Below are positions 1 to 7,522 of a stretch of 10,262 nucleotides of DNA, piece by piece. This DNA comes from CAYXDR01 sp046498185 (lineage in GTDB: Bacteria; Desulfobacterota; DSM-4660; Desulfatiglandales; Desulfatiglandaceae). The notes under the pieces were generated by a model. It was not told the DNA's origin. It searched no databases and saw only the letters and a list, made by a program, of their open reading frames with translations. The stretch's first letter is position 1. Every line of letters begins with the position of its first letter. The stretch lies in NCBI GenBank assembly GCA_046498185.1, contig JAWOBE010000229.1, forward strand, positions 1 to 10,262. The letters run 5' to 3'. A program made the position numbers and the translations under genes.

Positions 1-74
1 CAAAAAAACGTCACACAAGGTTCTTCAGATTCCGGCTTTAATACGTCATGAGTCAAGAGCAGACCTGACCCCTT
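1..74. mobile_element. Possible end of a repeated mobile element (RAYT/IS200-like), partial
   Basis: Read on the minus strand, this stretch begins immediately after the stop codon that cuts off the nuclease ORF at 75-317 and contains AAAAGGGGTCAGGTCTGC followed by TCTTGACTC. Strings of this type (TCAAGAGCAGACCTGACCCC on the plus strand, about 53-72) are familiar to me as termini of dispersed elements mobilised by REP-associated or IS200-type Y1 transposases in many environmental bacteria. No transposase gene is visible; it would lie left of the window. The identification rests on recollection of the terminal string and on the abrupt end of the neighbouring ORF, so it is tentative. Confidence 0.35.
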
Positions 75-317
75 TTACAATATGACTGACAGAAGAACGA
101 ATGGTTTATGAGGTGCCTGGTATGCCGTAAGAGATGACCACCGCTTCCGGTCTCTGTCTGTACGGTGTCTTCTGAATTTCGCTATGTAATCATCGAGTGT
201 CGCCATCTTCAGGCAGTACTTTTCAAACAAAATTTCCATCAAAACGTGGGGATCAACCCCTCCCACTTCGGCGGTATTGTGGGGTTCTTCAATTTTTAGA
301 AGCTCAGCCTTAGACAT
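75..317 (-). pseudogene. Truncated HNH-type restriction endonuclease, N-terminal fragment
   Basis: This 80-residue ORF carries, from about residue 38, the string MATLDDYIAKFRRHR, then APHKPFVLLSVIL at its end. The pattern of a short helix with YIxKF followed by a basic stretch and then PHKPxxLLxVI is typical of the N-terminus of HNH endonucleases of the putative restriction / sulfur-binding-domain group (300 residues or so). Here it stops at once after SVIL, where element-like sequence begins, so the sulfur-binding and HNH parts are missing. The real start may be the internal ATG at 204-206 rather than 315-317; neither has a good Shine-Dalgarno sequence. The first 37 residues look unlike the family and may be fused sequence. 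Probably not functional. The family call comes from the motif alone. Confidence 0.45.
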
Positions 318-343
318 AGAAGGCCTTCGTGGCCGTTAATGAC

Positions 344-414
344 GGAAACTTCTAAACTTATAGGATGTCCCACTTTCATGGAAACTTTTGAACTTATAGA
401 CGTCCCACTTTCAC
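344..414. repeat. Two imperfect tandem repeats, about 36 bp each
   Basis: The units at 344-379 and 380-414 both begin with GGAAACTT, share AACTTATAG in the middle and end in GTCCCACTTTCA. They differ at a few bases and by one base in length. On the minus strand each unit reads TGAAAGTGGGAC...GTTTCC. Short repeated motifs of this kind, in the same orientation and close together, occur at the ends of IS21-family elements, where they bind the transposase. No IS21 gene is visible, so these may be a solo remnant end. They lie between the nuclease fragment and the end of the MAD7-like gene. The rest of 415-561 shows no gene. Confidence 0.55.
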
Positions 415-561
415 ACTTTCCTCAGGTATATAATGCCGGTTCGCCCGCGACATTCAACATGTCCTTTCTTAGGATGCCCATTTCACAATGAAAAATAACC
501 TTCTAAGCCCATAAATAGGCACATTTGAATAAAATCATGTCAGCATATCAGGTGCTTAGGT

Positions 562-1692
562 TCATTTGCCTTGGTCCGACCCCCAATCTTCAAAAATGAC
601 TGGAAGTCGTTCGATACGCCTTAGACAATCTTCCATAGACTGCTCAGATAACATTCTAAGCCTACGTTCAATCCCATTAGAGCAATCCAAAAAAAGGAAA
701 GATGACTTTTGTTCGATTCCCTTAAAAAGTTCTCCGGTAAGAGCCCAATCAAACAAAATCTCAGCAACGCTGGTGACAATTGTCGTTAGTCCAACAGCCA
801 TACACGATTCCAGCATTTCTACAAACGCATGACGCGGAATAACAAAAGCGTACGAACGAACAAACCGGCGAATGTCTTCTGAGAAGTCTCGACCCGCTTT
901 CTCGGCAATTGGGCGCTGATTTGATATTTCGGGGCCTTCCCCGCCTCTAACTTTATCCGGCGCTGAACCAAGGTGCTGTGCCAAGCCGATCATAATTAAT
1001 TGATCCAAACCGACCGTCGATTCTTCGACAAATCGGTCTGAGGTTCGGTTCGCTATCTCACCTTCCTTTGTTATGCCCTTATGAAAAGCACGGAGCAGGA
1101 CGTTTTCCTCAAAGCCACTTGCTACAGCGAAAAATGTTCGATCACCTTCTTCGTTTCGCTCAACGTGACTACCCTTCTGATTGGCAAGCATAGCAACGAT
1201 CATTTCTGGAACATGCCGTAGATTAACGACATCCCAAGGCAGATCAATCCAGCTTGCCATATAGTGCGCGGGAGTTACACGTTGTACCGGTTCTTGTCTA
1301 CCTAAAGCGCGCCTTCTATTTTCCAGGCAAAAGCATAAGAGAAGATCGCCAAGAATAGCTTGTCCTACCTCTCCGTCAAAACCTGAGAACCGCTGAGACC
1401 GCTGGTCATCCCCAATTTTCGCGGCGATATTTTCGATTGTAGCGGCATTCCTTTGCTCTCGTCTTGTTCCATTAGCTTTTCCAAATAACTGAAAGAACTT
1501 TCCTTTTCCTCTCCTCTGCCCGAAGCGGAACATATAGAATACGGCAGGTAGTATAGCATTGAGGTCAAACGCCTGCACTGATAATGGGACAGCCTTTTCA
1601 TAATTCCCAGTCCATAATTCACGACACATCTGTCTGCCGAACAACTCCTCGATGATTCCCCGTGGCGTTATCACTGGTTTTCTTTGACTCAT
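562..1692 (-). CDS. MAD7-like protein of a methylation-associated defence system (MADS)
   Basis: This gene encodes 376 residues. I chose the ATG at 1690-1692, not the upstream in-frame ATG at 1705-1707, because it overlaps the TGA of the kinase gene as ATGA and has a GGAG Shine-Dalgarno seven bases upstream (1700-1703). The pair is therefore translationally coupled. No catalytic motif is recognisable. Visible features are an aromatic/basic segment (YMFRFGQRRGKGKF), a conserved-looking block GRQEPVQRVTPAHYMASW, and a hydrophobic C-terminal third around VEMLESCMAVGLTTIVTSV. The name rests on position directly after a MAD6-type kinase and on my recollection of the family; its biochemical role is unknown to me. 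The ORF looks intact, ending in DWGSDQGK. The gene that would follow (MAD8 in complete systems) is missing: a start overlapping the stop runs only five codons. Confidence 0.5.
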   Translation of the reverse strand: MSQRKPVITPRGIIEELFGRQMCRELWTGNYEKAVPLSVQAFDLNAILPAVFYMFRFGQRRGKGKFFQLFGKANGTRREQRNAATIENIAAKIGDDQRSQRFSGFDGEVGQAILGDLLLCFCLENRRRALGRQEPVQRVTPAHYMASWIDLPWDVVNLRHVPEMIVAMLANQKGSHVERNEEGDRTFFAVASGFEENVLLRAFHKGITKEGEIANRTSDRFVEESTVGLDQLIMIGLAQHLGSAPDKVRGGEGPEISNQRPIAEKAGRDFSEDIRRFVRSYAFVIPRHAFVEMLESCMAVGLTTIVTSVAEILFDWALTGELFKGIEQKSSFLFLDCSNGIERRLRMLSEQSMEDCLRRIERLPVIFEDWGSDQGK

Positions 1693-4600
1693 TCTTTGTC
1701 TCCGCATATAAGTCGATCCAAGACCACACGCTGGAAAGACCCCTTAGAGGCTTGGTCTATCCTTGCGCTTACTTGGAAAATGGAATCCTCTTCCATGGGA
1801 TTCCAAGCCATCAATTCGCGCTCATCTTCCCGAACAAGGCGCTGGACGAAAATGGAAAGATGGGCAAAGGTGTCCTCCGACGAAATATCACCCAACTGGT
1901 AGCCATCCCCCAATTCCAGTAACAGGTGAAAAAGCTCAGCCCCCAGGCGGAGTCGCTCTTCCGGACCCTCTCGGTAGCGGTAGATCAAGAATACATGCCG
2001 ATGCAAGCGATCCAGTCCTTCTCTGTATGGCGGCAAATCTTCTTCTATGCGGAACGCATGAAAGGCTTTTTCAATCCAGAACGCGGTTTCGGTCGGGGTC
2101 CTGGGCGTGATACGTAGGGGCACCACATTCTGACGATCAAGGGCTTGGGGCGGAAGATCCTCAAGGCGAGAAATGCCAGCGCACAAGTCGGAACATATCT
2201 TGGCTCGATTTTGGGTGTCCATTTGGTCATTCTCAAGAGGAATGTTTCGGAAAAGACGCAGATGTCTTCCTCTTGCCAAATCGAGCGCAGCCGGGTCACC
2301 CGTCACCTGGAGCAGATCGTCTTCGCTCCATTCGAAATAGGCCCTCCGTCTGGCGGACTCCAAGTAAGTTCTTAGCTGAGTCGATTCCAATGATGAAGGA
2401 GGGTTGTAGCGTGGTGCGTTTTTGGCGCTGGCGGTATACTGGCCACTGAGCAAGTATCGATCAATCTGTGGATGCACCTCGAGTGCTGGATCAAAACGAG
2501 GAAGCTCATTCAACAACTCACCTTGCCGACCATATGAGCCCGGTTCAAAGGCGCGGTCCCAGTAAGGGAGGATGTCATCAGACACTTTGTGGAAATCTTC
2601 GCAAAGATGTAGGCCGAACAGAATATATACAAGCGCCGCACGCAATTCGCGAACGGTGATATGGATTTCTCCCCTCAAGTGAACGGCTTGTAGCGCCTCA
2701 AACAGCCGTTGGCGGGCGCGGCTTCGAATCTCTTCGGCCTCTACACCTGGTATTCCATCTGGGCCAAATATCCTGGCGGCCCTAAGGACCTCACATCGCT
2801 CTTTAGCAGTGCAGGTTTCGCATGGCCCCCAAATTTCGTGAGCGTTTTCGGCCCCGTAGAGTTGATCTGTCAGCCTTTCCAAGAAACCGACCCTGATCTC
2901 TTTTCTGTCGGGTGTTATTCCGCCGACAAGCGACCTTTGATTCAAACTGATAAAGCGAATATGGGGATCCACCTCCAGTTCGCCCCCTTCAAGCAAGCCA
3001 AAAAGGTCCTCGATCAAGGGCGTATCATCGCTTCGCTCGATCCATTCCAGCAAACGGCCGTCGTTGATAGCAAGCAAATGAACTATATCCTTTTCAGGTG
3101 GTCCGTCTTGAAATGGCGCCAGAAATTCATCAAGAAGATCGTCGGCAGACCGACCCTGCCAGGCTGCTGATCCATCCAGATTTATCCTAATTATGCAGCC
3201 ATCCCGCATTCGCCATTCAAGAATGCGCTCCGAAGAGGGGCGACTGCCCAGACCGAGACGGCTTGCGAGATGCTGAAGCAGGGCCGTTTTGCCATCACCT
3301 GCGTTCCCGCAGAGGATGACAAGCCGAGCGCGTCGCTTCAAAATATCTTGGAGCAGGACTTCCTCAAGTTCGGTTTCCACATAGGTCCGAGCGGCGAATG
3401 GCGTATCGAGGCCTCTAGTTTCCTGATTTCCAAAGCGGGAGCCCGGATAGGACTGCAGGATAGCGTGAAGCCATTCAATTTTTTGCTCAATTAGTTTGAC
3501 CTTTCCTTCCGTCCTTCTCTCAGCATCAAGAAATCCTGGTGGCTCTATCTGGACCTCGCCCTGGTTTTCTTTGTCTGGCGATGGTTTTTTCGACTTGAAT
3601 GGATCGAGTGCCTCAACAGCCTCCGGGGCAGATTGGTATCTCATTGTCGGATCAGGATGGGTTGCCTTGTTTAGAAAATCAATTAGGACTGAAAATCCAT
3701 CCTGCTCCAAACCTTCCCAGTTCAACCCCCGTTCCTTTACTCGGCCATCCGCGTACATAAATGGCTCCCTTTCGAAGAGTACATGGAAGAAACTGGCGGC
3801 CAGTGCGTAGAGGTCATCAGAAGGTGAAACCGTGTGATGTCCTTCATAATCTGGAGAGGAATACAGGACCGTGCCCTTCCCGAATGCCGGTTTCCCTATT
3901 TTGCATACGAAATCGTAGTCGGTCATGACTAGATCGCTGCCCGAAAGAATCATGTTTCTCGGGCTTGGGTCGCCATGCACGAGTCCATTTCGGTGCAAGA
4001 CATGGAGGGCCTGGCACATGGATCGGAGCCAGCGTACAACCAAAGCCTCTGCCGATTCCTCCTGTTCGTCTTCAGCCAGAAGAGGGAGAAGGCCCATAAA
4101 CTCCGCCAACGGAGAACCTTCAATCCATGTCATGAGAGAAATGAAATCATTTTCTCTGTACCTCCTTGCAACCTCAAATATGGCCGATAAATTCGCATGC
4201 CGGGCTGTATGGGGTCTAGCGAGGGTGTAGGCTGAAAGGACGCGGTTCCCTGTGTCTTCATTGTGTGCGACCTTTCCAACATAGGTCCCAACATCTTCCT
4301 CTGTAGATCGTTCGATTTCTACAACCTTGAAGGTCACGCCCACGCCCCCAGATCCCAGACGGGAGACGATGCGGTAATCGCGGTCCCTGAATCGGACTAT
4401 CTGATCTTCCGTCCAAAAACGTGCTGGCGGTGGCGGTGGTGAAGGTATAGACTCACCGAGCAACTTGGAGAATGAAGCATCCAAGCTTTCGAGGCTTGGT
4501 CGATCTTCGGGCTGTTCGGCTATTGCCTGTTTGAGAACGACCATTATTTCCTCACTCAGGTGGTTGTCGGGTTCACCAAACAGAATAGAAATAGCAGCAC

Positions 4601-5768
4601 AAAGAGAGTAGGTGTCGGAGCGTTGGTCCGCAGCAGGAAGGCCTTTCTCTCGCACTTCTGGGGCGACAGCCGGATCCCAGCCGTCCGGTGGGGCTGTAGC
4701 GGTTGAGATACTCAATTCAGATGGCAGTTTTGCAAGACCAAAGCTCGTGAAAATGGGCGAGTTGTCGTGCTTTACGAGCAGCGTTTTCGAACTTATATTT
4801 CGATGCAGGACCTGACCGCTTTCAGGATCACTACCATGAAGCTCTCCGAGTGCCCGAACCGCATTCAATAAGAAAGAAAGCCTCATTGGAACATCCCATG
4901 ATTTGTCAGCTGCACGCTCTTTAACACTGGGTGCAGCCGGATCTACGACTGTAAAGAAATACATTTCGCCAGAGAAGCCAGGAACCTCTTGATAGCTGTC
5001 GAGGATACGGGGCGCCCAAGGGTAGAGTTGCATGCGATGGAGAGCGTCAAACTCGCGGATGGCCAAGTTCTCTGCATTTTTTTCATCTCCTGCAGAGAGG
5101 TCATACAGATGAAGTATTACCCGATCTTGGCGAGCGGGATGACTTCCCTTATATATTCGATGGAATTTCTCTTCTTTTGGTGTTTCAATCTCCAGATTGA
5201 CATATCCGGCGATTCGTCTCAGAGATCCATCGATGGCAATTGCGCTTTTCGGCTCCAGCGCCTTACACTTAACTAGTTTCGTAACTTGGAGTGCAGTCAA
5301 TAAAGGAGGTGAGTCAACCTGGAGGATATCGCGCCATTCCTTCAAGGAGAAAAACCTCACCCCTCGAACCTGCTTTCCCTGTATCGTTTTTATCTTTGAA
5401 GAATCCTGGGTAAGCAGAATCTCTCCATCGACGTGGGGCAAATTAGGGACGATCTTTCTAAGCGTTGTTGCCACCTTACGTGCTTTATTCGTAAGCTTAT
5501 CGGCCTCCCGTTCAACCAATTCGGTGTTTTTCTCCACCCACTGGGAAGTCCAATGTTTGATCTCGATAACCCGAATCCCAGGGGGACCAATGACAACGAT
5601 GTCGATCTCATCGGACTGGAGCTGATGAGTGACAGAGAACGCAAGGTTAGTTAAGAGCACCCATTCATCAGCCCCTTCGGTTGATTGCAGGCGGGTTTTC
5701 AGATGTTCAAATGCCTTAAGTTCGCTTTCATTGACTGCCGGGCCACATGAAAATAGGGTGACTTTCAT
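1689..5768 (-). CDS. MAD6-like NERD / double-kinase / P-loop ATPase defence protein
   Basis: This gene encodes 1359 residues from the ATG at 5766-5768, chosen because GGGAGG lies seven bases upstream; an earlier in-frame ATG (5820-5822) has no such site. Residues 1-120 form a NERD nuclease-like domain with DEIDIVVIG (D56) and IEIKH (E69, K71), the PD-(D/E)xK layout. Residues about 190-430 form a kinase-like domain with HRN for HRD and SFG for DFG, so a likely pseudokinase. Residues about 465-725 form a second kinase with a glycine loop (LGSGGVGVTF, 471-480), K499, HGDPSPRN (D600, N605) and DYD (D617), likely active. A P-loop ATPase follows with GNAGDGKT at 821-828 and a possible metal site CETCTAKERC at 983-992; the rest is helical C-terminus. 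The architecture matches the MADS kinase MAD6 and is related in style to PglW of BREX type 2, the main alternative. It is the first gene of an operon with the MAD7-like gene. Confidence 0.65.
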   Translation of the reverse strand: MKVTLFSCGPAVNESELKAFEHLKTRLQSTEGADEWVLLTNLAFSVTHQLQSDEIDIVVIGPPGIRVIEIKHWTSQWVEKNTELVEREADKLTNKARKVATTLRKIVPNLPHVDGEILLTQDSSKIKTIQGKQVRGVRFFSLKEWRDILQVDSPPLLTALQVTKLVKCKALEPKSAIAIDGSLRRIAGYVNLEIETPKEEKFHRIYKGSHPARQDRVILHLYDLSAGDEKNAENLAIREFDALHRMQLYPWAPRILDSYQEVPGFSGEMYFFTVVDPAAPSVKERAADKSWDVPMRLSFLLNAVRALGELHGSDPESGQVLHRNISSKTLLVKHDNSPIFTSFGLAKLPSELSISTATAPPDGWDPAVAPEVREKGLPAADQRSDTYSLCAAISILFGEPDNHLSEEIMVVLKQAIAEQPEDRPSLESLDASFSKLLGESIPSPPPPPARFWTEDQIVRFRDRDYRIVSRLGSGGVGVTFKVVEIERSTEEDVGTYVGKVAHNEDTGNRVLSAYTLARPHTARHANLSAIFEVARRYRENDFISLMTWIEGSPLAEFMGLLPLLAEDEQEESAEALVVRWLRSMCQALHVLHRNGLVHGDPSPRNMILSGSDLVMTDYDFVCKIGKPAFGKGTVLYSSPDYEGHHTVSPSDDLYALAASFFHVLFEREPFMYADGRVKERGLNWEGLEQDGFSVLIDFLNKATHPDPTMRYQSAPEAVEALDPFKSKKPSPDKENQGEVQIEPPGFLDAERRTEGKVKLIEQKIEWLHAILQSYPGSRFGNQETRGLDTPFAARTYVETELEEVLLQDILKRRARLVILCGNAGDGKTALLQHLASRLGLGSRPSSERILEWRMRDGCIIRINLDGSAAWQGRSADDLLDEFLAPFQDGPPEKDIVHLLAINDGRLLEWIERSDDTPLIEDLFGLLEGGELEVDPHIRFISLNQRSLVGGITPDRKEIRVGFLERLTDQLYGAENAHEIWGPCETCTAKERCEVLRAARIFGPDGIPGVEAEEIRSRARQRLFEALQAVHLRGEIHITVRELRAALVYILFGLHLCEDFHKVSDDILPYWDRAFEPGSYGRQGELLNELPRFDPALEVHPQIDRYLLSGQYTASAKNAPRYNPPSSLESTQLRTYLESARRRAYFEWSEDDLLQVTGDPAALDLARGRHLRLFRNIPLENDQMDTQNRAKICSDLCAGISRLEDLPPQALDRQNVVPLRITPRTPTETAFWIEKAFHAFRIEEDLPPYREGLDRLHRHVFLIYRYREGPEERLRLGAELFHLLLELGDGYQLGDISSEDTFAHLSIFVQRLVREDERELMAWNPMEEDSIFQVSARIDQASKGSFQRVVLDRLICGDKE
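1700..1703 (-). promoter_or_regulatory. Ribosome binding site of the MAD7-like gene
   Basis: GGAG on the minus strand lies seven bases before the ATG at 1690-1692, inside the last codons of the kinase gene. It decides the start in favour of this ATG over the one at 1705-1707 and supports coupled translation. Confidence 0.6.
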
Positions 5769-5775
5769 ATTGTTT

Positions 5776-5781
5776 CCTCCC
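5776..5781 (-). promoter_or_regulatory. Ribosome binding site of the kinase gene
   Basis: GGGAGG on the minus strand is followed by AAACAAT and then the ATG at 5766-5768, a seven-base spacing. This fixes the start 18 codons downstream of the longest possible ORF start. Confidence 0.75.
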
Positions 5782-5938
5782 GATATTATCACGTTCCAGG
5801 AACCAAGGTCGACCCTGCTCATACTGTGAAAAAGTGGCTAATGAACTACCCCTCCTAAAGCAGCGGGGGACTAATTGTATGTAGAATATCTCTCTTCAAG
5901 CCCAAAGGGTCGGAGAATTCGACCGCGAGGGATTAAAT
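5782..5938. other. Region upstream of the kinase operon, between its RBS and the IS4 element
   Basis: This stretch must hold or adjoin the operon promoter, but I see no convincing -35/-10 pair. A GATAAT-like hexamer lies close to the RBS on the minus strand without a good -35 at 17 bases. CCCCTCC...CGGGGG at about 5849-5870 could pair but lacks a T run. No ORF in this stretch is convincing on either strand. Confidence 0.3.
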
Positions 5939-5947
5939 ATCTCAGAT
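5939..5947. repeat. Left copy of 9-bp target site duplication
   Basis: ATCTCAGAT stands directly outside the left inverted repeat and recurs directly outside the right one at 7273-7281. Nine bases is within the usual range for IS4-family insertions. Confidence 0.85.
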
Positions 5948-5964
5948 CACTGCTGTCCAATTAA
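5948..5964. repeat. Left inverted repeat of the IS4-family element
   Basis: CACTGCTGTCCAATTAA is the exact reverse complement of 7256-7272. Confidence 0.9.
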
Positions 5965-6086
5965 GAACTGATGTTGATGATATAACCTATTAAAATAGCT
6001 ACATAAAATAGAAATAAAATTTGTTATCGACTTGAAAATGCATTTTTGGCCATAATTTCCCGAAAATCACTGGGAGGAGATGGCCT

Positions 6087-7259
6087 ATGTATTCAGGAAG
6101 ATTGGTTTTTTCGCAATTAATGGACTTTATGCCCATGCATCAATTTCGTCGCTGCGTTGATAAGTACCATGGCAATTATCGCAGTCGATCTTTCTCTTGC
6201 TTAGATCAGTTTCTTTGTATGGCCTTTGCGCAACTTTCTTATCGAGAAAGCCTACGCGACATCGAATCATGTTTACGTGCCATGCAGACCAAACTTTACC
6301 ATATTGGGATAAGAGGTCGAGTTTCAAAAAGTACATTGGCCTACGCTAATGAGAATCGCGATTGGCGGATATATGCTGATTTTGCTCAAGTATTGATAAA
6401 CATCGCGAGACAGCTATATGCCGACGATGATTTCGGCGTAGAACTCGATGAAACCGTTTATGCGCTGGATGCATCAACAATTGACTTATGTCTTTCCTTG
6501 TTCCCTTGGGCACGATTTCGAAAAACGAAAGGAGCGATAAAACTACATACATTACTGGACCTGCGCGGCAATATCCCCTCTTTCATCTCCATAACCGATG
6601 GAAAAGTTCATGATGTAAAAGTCCTTGACGAACTTGTCCCAGAGCCAGGTTCAGTTTACATCATGGACCGTGGCTATCTCGACTTTCGACGATTATACCT
6701 GTTGCATCAGTGCATGGCATTCTTCATTATCCGATCCAAAACAAATACGAAGTTCAGACGACTCTATTCCCATAAGATAGACAAATCGACCGGACTAAGA
6801 TGCGATCAAACCATTATCCTGACTGGAACAAGGACGAAAAAGCAATACCCGGACAAACTCCGAAGAGTAAAGTTTTTCGACGAGGAGAAGCAGAGATTTT
6901 TCTCCTTTCTTTCAAATAACTTTCTCGTCCAACCCTTGGTCATAGCGGAGCTTCATAGATGCCGTTGGCAAGTAGAACTGTTTTTCAAATGGATAAAGCA
7001 ACACCTACGGATAAAGGCGTTCTATGGTACCACTGAGAATGCAGTAAAGACTCAAATCTGGATCGCGGTCTCAGTCTATGTGCTTGTTGCGATAGTAAAA
7101 AAGCAGATGAAGCTGGATGAACTCAGCCTCTACACAATTCTACAAATTTTGAGCATTACCCTTTTTGAAAAAGAGCCACTATATCAGATACTTACTACCA
7201 CCAAATACACAAATGTTAACACTGCATCGGATAACCAATTGAAATTGTTCGACTGTTAA
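6087..7259 (+). CDS. IS4-family DDE transposase (DUF4372 N-terminus)
   Basis: The 390-residue protein catalyses cut-and-paste movement of the surrounding element. The N-terminal segment (residues about 5-75, FSQLMDFMPMHQFRRCVDKY then SFSCLDQFLCMAFAQLSYRE) matches the DUF4372 domain of this IS4 subgroup. The catalytic triad is readable as D128 in ALDAST, D194 in MDRGY and E297 in RWQVELFFKWIK, with K304 completing the R-x3-E-x6-K signature. The start has a strong Shine-Dalgarno sequence (GGGAGGAG, 6072-6079) seven bases upstream. The TAA stop falls within the right inverted repeat. No frameshift or missing motif is visible, so it is probably functional. It is transcribed opposite to the neighbouring defence genes. 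Confidence 0.93.
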   Translation: MYSGRLVFSQLMDFMPMHQFRRCVDKYHGNYRSRSFSCLDQFLCMAFAQLSYRESLRDIESCLRAMQTKLYHIGIRGRVSKSTLAYANENRDWRIYADFAQVLINIARQLYADDDFGVELDETVYALDASTIDLCLSLFPWARFRKTKGAIKLHTLLDLRGNIPSFISITDGKVHDVKVLDELVPEPGSVYIMDRGYLDFRRLYLLHQCMAFFIIRSKTNTKFRRLYSHKIDKSTGLRCDQTIILTGTRTKKQYPDKLRRVKFFDEEKQRFFSFLSNNFLVQPLVIAELHRCRWQVELFFKWIKQHLRIKAFYGTTENAVKTQIWIAVSVYVLVAIVKKQMKLDELSLYTILQILSITLFEKEPLYQILTTTKYTNVNTASDNQLKLFDC

Positions 7260-7272
7260 TTGGACAGCAGTG
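7256..7272. repeat. Right inverted repeat of the IS4-family element
   Basis: TTAATTGGACAGCAGTG is the exact reverse complement of 5948-5964 and contains the transposase stop codon. Confidence 0.9.
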
Positions 7273-7281
7273 ATCTCAGAT
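7273..7281. repeat. Right copy of 9-bp target site duplication
   Basis: ATCTCAGAT is identical to 5939-5947. Confidence 0.85.
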
Positions 7282-7332
7282 CAATTCACTTCTATCTCTT
7301 GCTTCCAGAAAAATATCCGTCACAAACGGCAT
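7276..7332 (-). pseudogene. Fragment of a small conserved ORF (MPFVTDIFLEAR...), copy 1
   Basis: From the ATG at 7330-7332 this reads MPFVTDIFLEARDRSELI and then stops inside the IS target duplication. The same N-terminus is found upstream of the AbiE genes (9901-9903 leftward). There the two copies differ mainly at third codon positions (for example CTG/CTT, GAA/GAG, GCA/GCG, AGA/AGG, TTG/CTG), which points to an ancestral coding sequence in this frame. The stop does not result from the IS: rejoining the flanks without the element still gives the TGA. The homology simply ends here, so this is a broken fragment at a junction. I do not recognise the family, and no ribosome binding site is visible. 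Confidence 0.45.
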
Positions 7333-7522
7333 ATAAAAATTGGTTACTGGGTACTGGGTACTGGGCGCTTGTTGCTCGTTGCTGGTGTACATAACGTTGG
7401 TCGAGTGGCATATGGTGATTTACCGATTTATCAATTCCCAAGCAGCGCATAGGGACCCGAATCCGGCGAAATATGCGGGCTTACCGGTTTCCCTGCCCGC
7501 GCCGTTTTCCTTTACCGCGGGA
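7307..7522. repeat. Composite direct repeat, copy 1
   Basis: This copy corresponds to 9878-10262. The left block 7307-7343 is identical to 9878-9914. The right block 7378-7522 matches 10118-10262 over 145 bp with about seven substitutions. Between the blocks the copies differ only in the number and state of heptamer units and in the hairpin element present in copy 2. The block spans the 3' end of the glycine-rich ORF, a spacer, the heptamer array and the start of the small conserved ORF. Copy 2 runs off the window end, so the true length is unknown. Confidence 0.9.
7342..7383. repeat. Heptanucleotide tandem array 1 (six units)
   Basis: Consecutive seven-base units read GGTTACT, GGGTACT, GGGTACT, GGGCGCT, TGTTGCT and CGTTGCT. 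The first three are clean and the last three degenerate. The same unit family makes up the arrays at 9913-9968 and 10061-10123. Confidence 0.9.

Larger units (their letters stand above)
5948..7272 (+). mobile_element. Complete IS4-family insertion sequence (1325 bp)
   Basis: The element is bounded by perfect 17-bp inverted repeats, CACTGCTGTCCAATTAA at 5948-5964 and its reverse complement at 7256-7272. It is flanked by the identical 9-bp duplication ATCTCAGAT. It carries one transposase gene of full length on the plus strand, whose stop codon lies inside the right inverted repeat. Terminal sequences starting CACTGCTGTCC are typical of a subgroup of IS4 elements whose transposases begin with a DUF4372 domain. 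Intact ends, gene and duplication indicate a recent insertion. It lies between the composite-repeat copy at 7282 onward and the kinase operon. Confidence 0.9.

Noticed and set aside
1763..3170. Several plus-strand ORFs of 60-153 codons within the kinase gene.
   Set aside because: They lie opposite a clearly coding frame with readable domains and have no ribosome binding sites or recognisable motifs.
1689..5768. PglW of BREX type 2 as the identity of the large kinase.
   Set aside because: NERD plus kinase is shared, but the second kinase-like domain, the P-loop ATPase tail, the SCGPAVNESELKAFEHL start and the coupled 376-residue partner fit MAD6/MAD7 better, and no pglX, pglY or pglZ is present. 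Kept as an alternative.
5849..5870. CCCCTCC...CGGGGG as a rho-independent terminator.
   Set aside because: The stem is short and the loop large, and no T run follows on either strand.
7312..7330. CCGTCACAAACGG as a terminator hairpin in both repeat copies.
   Set aside because: The stem is only four pairs, and the sequence is explained as the first codons of the small conserved ORF.
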